A stretch of 64,000 nucleotides of DNA from Capnocytophaga granulosa ATCC 51502. Its GTDB lineage: Bacteria > Bacteroidota > Bacteroidia > Flavobacteriales > Flavobacteriaceae. A program made the translations under genes and the position numbers. Under the pieces are notes generated by a model. That model had not been told where the DNA came from. It searched no databases and saw only the letters and a program-made list of their open reading frames with translations. Location: positions 62,001 through 126,000 of the forward strand of contig NZ_KE150242.1 in NCBI RefSeq assembly GCF_000411115.1. The letters run 5' to 3'. Position 1 is the first letter of the stretch. Each line of letters starts with the position of its first letter. Shown piece after piece: positions 59,401-64,000 of this stretch.

Positions 59401-62400
59401 ACTTCAGATAAACCTTTTACAAAATTAACAGTATTGCATACCTCTGCTTCTACAGGAGCACTTGTAGAGCTCTGCCCTGCTTCTGTTCAGCCAGTGGAGC
59501 TTATAGATATTACACAACACCCGCAGAGCCAAACCACTTGTGAGACCTTAAGCCCAACCTTTACTTCTAAAGCAGTGCTTAAAAATGGGGCAACAGGTAC
59601 AGTTAAGTACAAATGGCAAGAAAGTACTAATAATGGAGTAAGTTGGGTAGATGCAGTTTCTGCTATATCAGCTACTTCAGGGACTATTGCCAGTGGAGGT
59701 ACTACCTCTTTAAATTTGTTTAACATAACTAAAAATACTCCTAATAAACAATATCGAGTGCTCTATACCTATGAATTGCTACCAGGGGTAGAGGTGACAA
59801 AAGCCTCTACACCAGCAACTCTTACAGTAAATGATAAGGTAGAGATTACTGAATTTAAGGCTTCTCCAAACACGATTGTTTCAGGAGTGGCTACACCTGT
59901 CACGATTACTATTAAGGGAACTCCCAATGCGGTAGTGACTTACACTATTGATGGAGGTACTCCTGAAACAGTTACCTTGACAGGAGGAGTGCATACTTTC
60001 ACCAGAACAATTTCACAAACCACTGATGTAGCCATTACTCAGTTGGAAAAGAATTGTACGGTAAATCCTGATTTACATCTAAAAATAGGTGAGTCGGGAG
60101 AGAGTTGTGGCTCATTGCCATCACCTCAGTTTGGAGCAACTGTAACAGGTACTAACAAACAGATGATGGGCAGTGTAGAGGTAACACGTACCTTTAGTGG
60201 AGGAGCTCCTATAGCTACTACATTAAGCTATTCAGGTATTTGTCTCCCTTATTATCCTATCGGTTATGCGATACTAAGAAAACAAACTTCAAATGCAAGT
60301 AAAGTCACCTATCGTTTTTCTCAACCAGTGACCTCTGCTGAAGTATGGTTGCTTGTTATGAGCAACACACCGCTTAGCCCAGGTATAGACAAGGCGAAGA
60401 TTACCACCAATTGCAGTAGCACAACCCTCACAAAAGTATATGATTGTAGTAATTCAGCTACTTTGACAGGAAATACAGTAGCCTCTGCCGATAGAGTCAA
60501 TACAGACGTGGCTATCCGTGTGGAATCTTCTGATACATTTACTGAACTCTATGTAGAAGATCTTTGGGATAGTAGTACTGGTAATGGTGCAGGATTTCTA
60601 GTGGAGCTTTGTCCTTCTTCTGTAAAACCTGTAACGATAGATATTAGCAAGCATCCATTATCTGCTTCAGTATGTAGTGGTCAAACCGTATCACTTAGCG
60701 CAGTGGCAGCCCTAAAAGGTTTGCCAGCGAATACACCAATGAGCTACCAATGGGAGCAGAGCGCTAATGGTACAGCTTGGAGTAATGTTACAGGTACGGG
60801 AGCATCTGGTACAACAACTACAGGTTCGGTTACCTATACTGTTCCAGCTACCCTTACTCAAACTACACACTATCGTTTGAAATATAGCTATACAACTAGC
60901 TGTGGAGCAGTGACAGTGAAAGCTACAACAAATGCGGCTATTATTACCATAAACGAACTGCCTAAGGTAACGAAGGTAGAAGCGACTCCGGGTTACATTT
61001 TGAACGGAGCTTCTACGCCAATTAGTTTTACTATAAGCGGAACGGCCAATGCTACAGTTACCTATACGCTGAATGGAGGGACACCTCTGACTGCCCAGAT
61101 TAATGGTTCTGGTGTGGCTACAGTACCTTATACTACTACACAAGATGTTACTCTTAATGTTACCAAAATAGAGAAGAATGGTTGTATTACTTCCATTACG
61201 GATAAATCCGTGACAGTAGGAGTGAGTAACTGTGCTGCTTTTCCTGTACCTCAGTTTGGAGCTTCAGTAACAGGCAGCAACAAACAAACAATGAGCAATG
61301 TAGAGGTGACACGTAGCTTTGACGGAGGAACACCTACAGGAAGTCCTTCTTATGGAACTCAGTGTAGTGGTCAACCTTATTCAGCAGGTTATATTTTGCT
61401 AAGAAAAGAAACCTCAAATGCAAGCAAGGTTACCTATCATTTCTCTCAACCGGTAACTTCCGCTGAAGTATGGTTACTTTTGATGAGTAATCAAGGTGTA
61501 GAAGGAGTAGATAAGGCTAAGATTACTACCAACTGTAGTAGTGCAACCCTTACTAAGATATATGACTGTAGCAATACAGCTACTCTCAGTGGTGATGAGA
61601 TCACCTCTACCACAAGGATCTTTACTGATGTGGCGATTCGTGTAGAATCTGTTAAGCCATTTACCGAACTTTATGTAGAGGATCTCTGGACGACTGGTAG
61701 TGGGCAAGGCTTTATGGTAGAACTTTGTCCTTCTTCTCTTGTGGTTGCCAACACAACGGGTATTTTATCGGTAGCTACGCAGCCGGCCAACGTATCGGCT
61801 TGTCAGGGCAGTACAGCTAGTATAGTTTCCAAAGCTAATGTAGGTACAGCTTACTTAGGAGGAACTCTTACTTATCAATGGGAAGAGTCTGCTAATAATG
61901 GAGCTACTTGGGCAAATGCTACAGGTGCCGGTGCTACAGGTACAGTTACTCCTGGATTGGATGTTACTTATACTCTTAGTAATGTAGCTTCAGCTAGTCC
62001 TAACAAACAATATAGAGTAAAATATAGTTATATCTATAATAACAGTTTCTGTGGAGAGGCTACCATCACTTCTGCACCAGCAACTCTTACAGTAGTGCCT
62101 AAGCCAGCAACTCCTACTGTACAGACTAAAACAGAGTGTCCTGCTACGGGTAACTTTGATATGGCAACTTTGGTTACCTCCACTGTACCTGCTGGACATA
62201 CCCTTAAGTGGTATACTGATGATACAGGAAACACTGCTGCTAACCCTCAGGTAGATAGAAACAAAACGGCTAAGACAACCTATGAGAAATGGGTGGCTTT
62301 GGCAACGTCTCAGGGTTGTGAAAGTGATAGAGTAAAAGTTACTTATATAGTAGATATCACTACTCAGCCAACTATTACAGCGCCAACTAACAACCTATCT

Positions 62401-64000
62401 ATCAACTGTGCAGATCTAGCAGCTACTGTTACCTCTCAAGTGAACGCTTGGTTAGGTACAGCAACAGCTACCGTAGGTTGTGGTACAGCTAATATAACCA
62501 ATAACTATGCAGCAGTGAAACCTACTGACCTTTGTTCTGTAGGTGAGATCGAGGTAACCTTTACCGTAACGGATGCTTTCGGTACTCAAAAGACTGAGAA
62601 GAAGAAAATTACGGTTAACAGACTCATTGCAAACAATGATACAGCAACCGTAGCACGTAGCACAGGAGGAGATATAAATGTACTTTCTAACGATAGCGTA
62701 AATGGTGCTCCAGCCACTACAGCCAATGCTGTGGTAAGCATTGTCAATGCTAATGGTACAGGAGCTACTGTAACCTCTGATGGTAAGATACATATCCCAG
62801 GGGGTACACTTGCGCCAGCTACTTATAACATTACTTATAAGATCTGTGACAAGAACAACCCATCCCTATGTGGTGCTCCAGCTACTATAGCACTTACTGT
62901 GAACAATAGTACCATACAGGCTAACAATGATGATCCAGAGCCCCTTACTTTTGCTACTTCTGTAGCCTATGCCAAGAATGCTGATAGTTCTACCTTCAAT
63001 GTATTGGCCAACGATAGGCTCAGTGGCGTAGCACCTAACACTACCCAAGTGGATATCATCCCTGTAACTACTGCTACAGGTGTAAGTATAGAGTCTGATG
63101 GTAGAATAGAAGTAGCGGCTTCTACACCAGCAGGTGTATATACCCTTACTTATAAGATTAAAGAAAAGAATACAACCAACGAGTCCGCAGTGGCTACTGT
63201 AACAGTAAAGGTAAAGAATACCTTGACTGCTACCCCAGCTACCCTTACTCCGTCTATTACACCTTCAACAAGTGCAACAACACCTAAGGTAGTCGGAGAT
63301 GTATTGAACCAAACTGCGCTTAACGGAAACAAACCAAATACATCGCAGGTAGATATTACGGTAACGCAGCATGCTACTCCACCAGTAGCAGGAGACCCTG
63401 TGCCAAGTATCAATACCACTACAGGTAAGGTGGAAATCCCTTCAGGGGTGAAACCTGGTACTTATACCATTAAGTATAAGCTATGTGATAAGGTAACACC
63501 ACAGACCTGCACAGGGGAAGTAACCCTTCCTATCACTGTAGCAGGAGGAAATACAATTGTGGCTCAAAATGATGACTTCTCTGCCCACAAAGTAGAACAC
63601 TCTAGCTCGGAAGAAGTAGTCAAGAATGGTTCTAATCCTGTAAATGTACTTGCCAATGACAAATTGGATACTCGTACAGGTCTTGATACTAATGTAGTTA
63701 CTATCACTCAAACCTCTCCAGTATCAGCTGTAAATATAGATACAGCTACTGGTCAGATAAAGGTAGCGGCTAACACCCCAGCAGGTGTATATGAAGTCAA
63801 GTATAAGATTACTGAAAAAGGACAAACAACTACCTCAGGTGAAGCTACTGCTAAAGTAGTGGTAATCAATAAAATAGTAGTAAACTCTTTCACTATACCT
63901 TCAGTAAATCCTTCTGAGGATAGTACAACACCTAAGGAAATAGGTAATGTATTGAATCAAACTACTATCAATGGTAGTACGCCAAATATAAGTAATGTAA
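56467..64000 (+). CDS. Giant secreted repeat protein (Ig-like/cadherin-like surface adhesin), 3' end beyond window
   Basis: At least 2511 codons, open at the window edge. Signal peptide at residues ~1-36 (LLLSYSGLWAQ). Five modules of ~150 aa occur at about residues 59-228, 252-411, 859-1008, 1232-1388 and 1602-1758, with the recurring patterns VTYRFSQPVTSAEVWL, TDVAIRVES and TELYVEDLW...VELCPSS, each containing Cys. Between them are Ig-like domains with FTISGTANATVTYTLNGG-type strands. From residue ~2052 to the edge come repeats of ~115 aa with NVLANDRL / DVLNQT and AGVYTLTYKI. This architecture is typical of type IX-secreted Bacteroidetes adhesins, with a sorting domain expected at the unseen C-terminus. 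A role in adhesion or gliding is inference. Confidence 0.88.
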   Translation, partial: MIKISKKRIINLFTIAVLLLSYSGLWAQQTCESMPEPVAYTRIGTATNKLVKEYADVRGVRVTRTLSAGNRSGDKIMYSNQDTSTPAETYCSINRQAKYGGKKYPFMDSNKVTKITYEFSKPVVDVEVFLAAFGYSGHKTRVEDQIDDVIFTVNKGTISLNSRSSCTANAIEVVNGNEVRSKKLTTTDAKVGITSTEPFTELTLTYHEPGGGVIGGAGFYVEICLNSIQPLNTSACNPTNINNNFAGAISATKTLNGVEVERVLDASQFANLGSQNYCGSSINYPANLPYMGDTGAKKLTYKFKAPVTSAEIFLFAFGESEDTQHPNRYDQVKFSINGEGTMTLSQTYNCIPTGTTVNSSTGVVKSADNKLITTDVGIKVSSTKPFTEIVLDDLTPTGTSSGKGYLVEICASSITKANVDDFITLDAGISNLTNQTVCDGEAPVYKAKADATAFASTAKFDYILQAKKSGTTNWVTVETKANVTPGTVHTFTGDALKTTDYNNAKVRVKYVYKNSLFPSVTGTANSNEVTLTVKAPTVITTSPQAAAYCVGSTATPLSVVATGEGTLTYKWYSNTVDNTTTGTLIPSATAATFTPPTAISGTTYYYAEVTGSCGQVKSATAKVEVLAKADLINIIAPAYTPITVCANEANTTITANANLRTGVGNRLTYTLQYSATGAPNSFTDHPTQKYTNFIPSADNTKQFVIKNEAASEGYYRVKYTSNGSLCSGGGENYSNVFKFTVTALPEVTAINANPPAFSPGVSTSVSFTIEGTPNAVVTYRIGSGSVQTTTLDATGNSPAIPAGTHTQTVELSVSKITLGGCEQTYTNMKGRAVTTTTQCFGGGQIRPARQFPFPVAQNQNSIAPMNGVNVIREYGGTPNANTSIFYQFCSTQNYPVGYTLVDATSTKVTYVFDKPIKVVEIWLMLMSDSGGGLDRMKLSTNNGNLTFTKVYDCYGNAIVAANGEVSASNNVTDVAVKVTSDKPFTKLTVLHTSASTGALVELCPASVQPVELIDITQHPQSQTTCETLSPTFTSKAVLKNGATGTVKYKWQESTNNGVSWVDAVSAISATSGTIASGGTTSLNLFNITKNTPNKQYRVLYTYELLPGVEVTKASTPATLTVNDKVEITEFKASPNTIVSGVATPVTITIKGTPNAVVTYTIDGGTPETVTLTGGVHTFTRTISQTTDVAITQLEKNCTVNPDLHLKIGESGESCGSLPSPQFGATVTGTNKQMMGSVEVTRTFSGGAPIATTLSYSGICLPYYPIGYAILRKQTSNASKVTYRFSQPVTSAEVWLLVMSNTPLSPGIDKAKITTNCSSTTLTKVYDCSNSATLTGNTVASADRVNTDVAIRVESSDTFTELYVEDLWDSSTGNGAGFLVELCPSSVKPVTIDISKHPLSASVCSGQTVSLSAVAALKGLPANTPMSYQWEQSANGTAWSNVTGTGASGTTTTGSVTYTVPATLTQTTHYRLKYSYTTSCGAVTVKATTNAAIITINELPKVTKVEATPGYILNGASTPISFTISGTANATVTYTLNGGTPLTAQINGSGVATVPYTTTQDVTLNVTKIEKNGCITSITDKSVTVGVSNCAAFPVPQFGASVTGSNKQTMSNVEVTRSFDGGTPTGSPSYGTQCSGQPYSAGYILLRKETSNASKVTYHFSQPVTSAEVWLLLMSNQGVEGVDKAKITTNCSSATLTKIYDCSNTATLSGDEITSTTRIFTDVAIRVESVKPFTELYVEDLWTTGSGQGFMVELCPSSLVVANTTGILSVATQPANVSACQGSTASIVSKANVGTAYLGGTLTYQWEESANNGATWANATGAGATGTVTPGLDVTYTLSNVASASPNKQYRVKYSYIYNNSFCGEATITSAPATLTVVPKPATPTVQTKTECPATGNFDMATLVTSTVPAGHTLKWYTDDTGNTAANPQVDRNKTAKTTYEKWVALATSQGCESDRVKVTYIVDITTQPTITAPTNNLSINCADLAATVTSQVNAWLGTATATVGCGTANITNNYAAVKPTDLCSVGEIEVTFTVTDAFGTQKTEKKKITVNRLIANNDTATVARSTGGDINVLSNDSVNGAPATTANAVVSIVNANGTGATVTSDGKIHIPGGTLAPATYNITYKICDKNNPSLCGAPATIALTVNNSTIQANNDDPEPLTFATSVAYAKNADSSTFNVLANDRLSGVAPNTTQVDIIPVTTATGVSIESDGRIEVAASTPAGVYTLTYKIKEKNTTNESAVATVTVKVKNTLTATPATLTPSITPSTSATTPKVVGDVLNQTALNGNKPNTSQVDITVTQHATPPVAGDPVPSINTTTGKVEIPSGVKPGTYTIKYKLCDKVTPQTCTGEVTLPITVAGGNTIVAQNDDFSAHKVEHSSSEEVVKNGSNPVNVLANDKLDTRTGLDTNVVTITQTSPVSAVNIDTATGQIKVAANTPAGVYEVKYKITEKGQTTTSGEATAKVVVINKIVVNSFTIPSVNPSEDSTTPKEIGNVLNQTTINGSTPNISNV
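62620..64000 (+). repeat. Cadherin-like coding repeats of ~115 aa in the giant protein
   Basis: At least four units, each with a VLAND/VLNQT head, a TxVDI-type strand, a VEIPSG or IEVAAS strand and AG.YT..YKI.EK tail. The units alternate between two subtypes (VNVLAND and DVLNQT), which points to duplication of a two-domain block. Confidence 0.8.

Noticed and set aside
57076..63711. Many minus-strand ORFs inside the giant gene
   Set aside because: All are antisense to an uninterrupted plus-strand frame with repetitive domains; their Cys/Ser-rich look is a mirror of Thr/Ala/Gly-rich coding sequence.

Overview
The window looks like chromosome of a flavobacterium, most probably Capnocytophaga or a close relative. 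The basis is the protein families (DUF6048/DUF6452, DUF4837, IPExxxVDY upstream of pyruvate kinase, short flavobacterial arginine decarboxylase, OlsF-like double acyltransferase, FjTAL-like ammonia-lyase, a giant Ig-like surface protein) and the near absence of Shine-Dalgarno sites. At least 29 promoters carry the Bacteroidetes -7 element TAnnTTTG. The genus is an inference; the phylum is well supported. In many genes the first in-frame TTG lies inside this -7 box, so starts were moved to the ATG downstream of it.

Layout. 1-5.5 kb: a 2-oxo acid dehydrogenase E2 (cut by the window edge, with a 30-bp coding repeat), a lipid A-type acyltransferase and sucA. 5.9-13 kb: Fe-S repair protein Ric, signal peptidase I, WbqC-like protein, the DUF6452/DUF6048 envelope pair, S21, a Hen1-like RNA methyltransferase and nadE. 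13-20.5 kb: C-terminal processing protease, an S12 serine hydrolase, an SDR, and three cell-envelope proteins on the minus strand. 20.7-30.4 kb: greA-HIT, an OlsF-like fused acyltransferase, a TonB-dependent receptor behind a TPP riboswitch with its own terminator, smpB-trmN6, and trpS with a LysM/receptor-like protein. 30.5-38.9 kb: OmpA-family protein, arginine decarboxylase with a long leader, tRNA-Met, a putative new small RNA, an ExbB-ExbD-TonB-like operon, CbpA-CbpM and a DUF2807 lipoprotein. 38.9-47.3 kb: lnt with an aromatic amino acid ammonia-lyase, a MORN-type protein, a DUF4421 pseudogene, mltG, MalY-type lyase and DUF721. 47.4-56 kb: thrS-infC-rpmI-rplT, lysA, a membrane protein, a WGR-DUF4240 protein, dCMP deaminase, IPExxxVDY protein and pyruvate kinase. 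56.5 kb to the end: the first 2511 codons of a giant secreted repeat protein, still open at the window edge.

Most of the window is housekeeping and envelope biogenesis. No phage, insertion sequence with a transposase, CRISPR array or defence island was seen. The least explained pattern is a family of degenerate 7-bp tandem repeats between genes. They supply the stop codon, and often the last few residues, of six genes, and they flank a hairpin element resembling a MITE. Other points to check are the TPP riboswitch upstream of an outer-membrane receptor, a promoter-to-terminator small RNA at 34.46-34.62 kb, a Hen1-like protein without its usual Pnkp partner, a probable frameshift at the start of pyk, and an infC that must start on a non-AUG codon.
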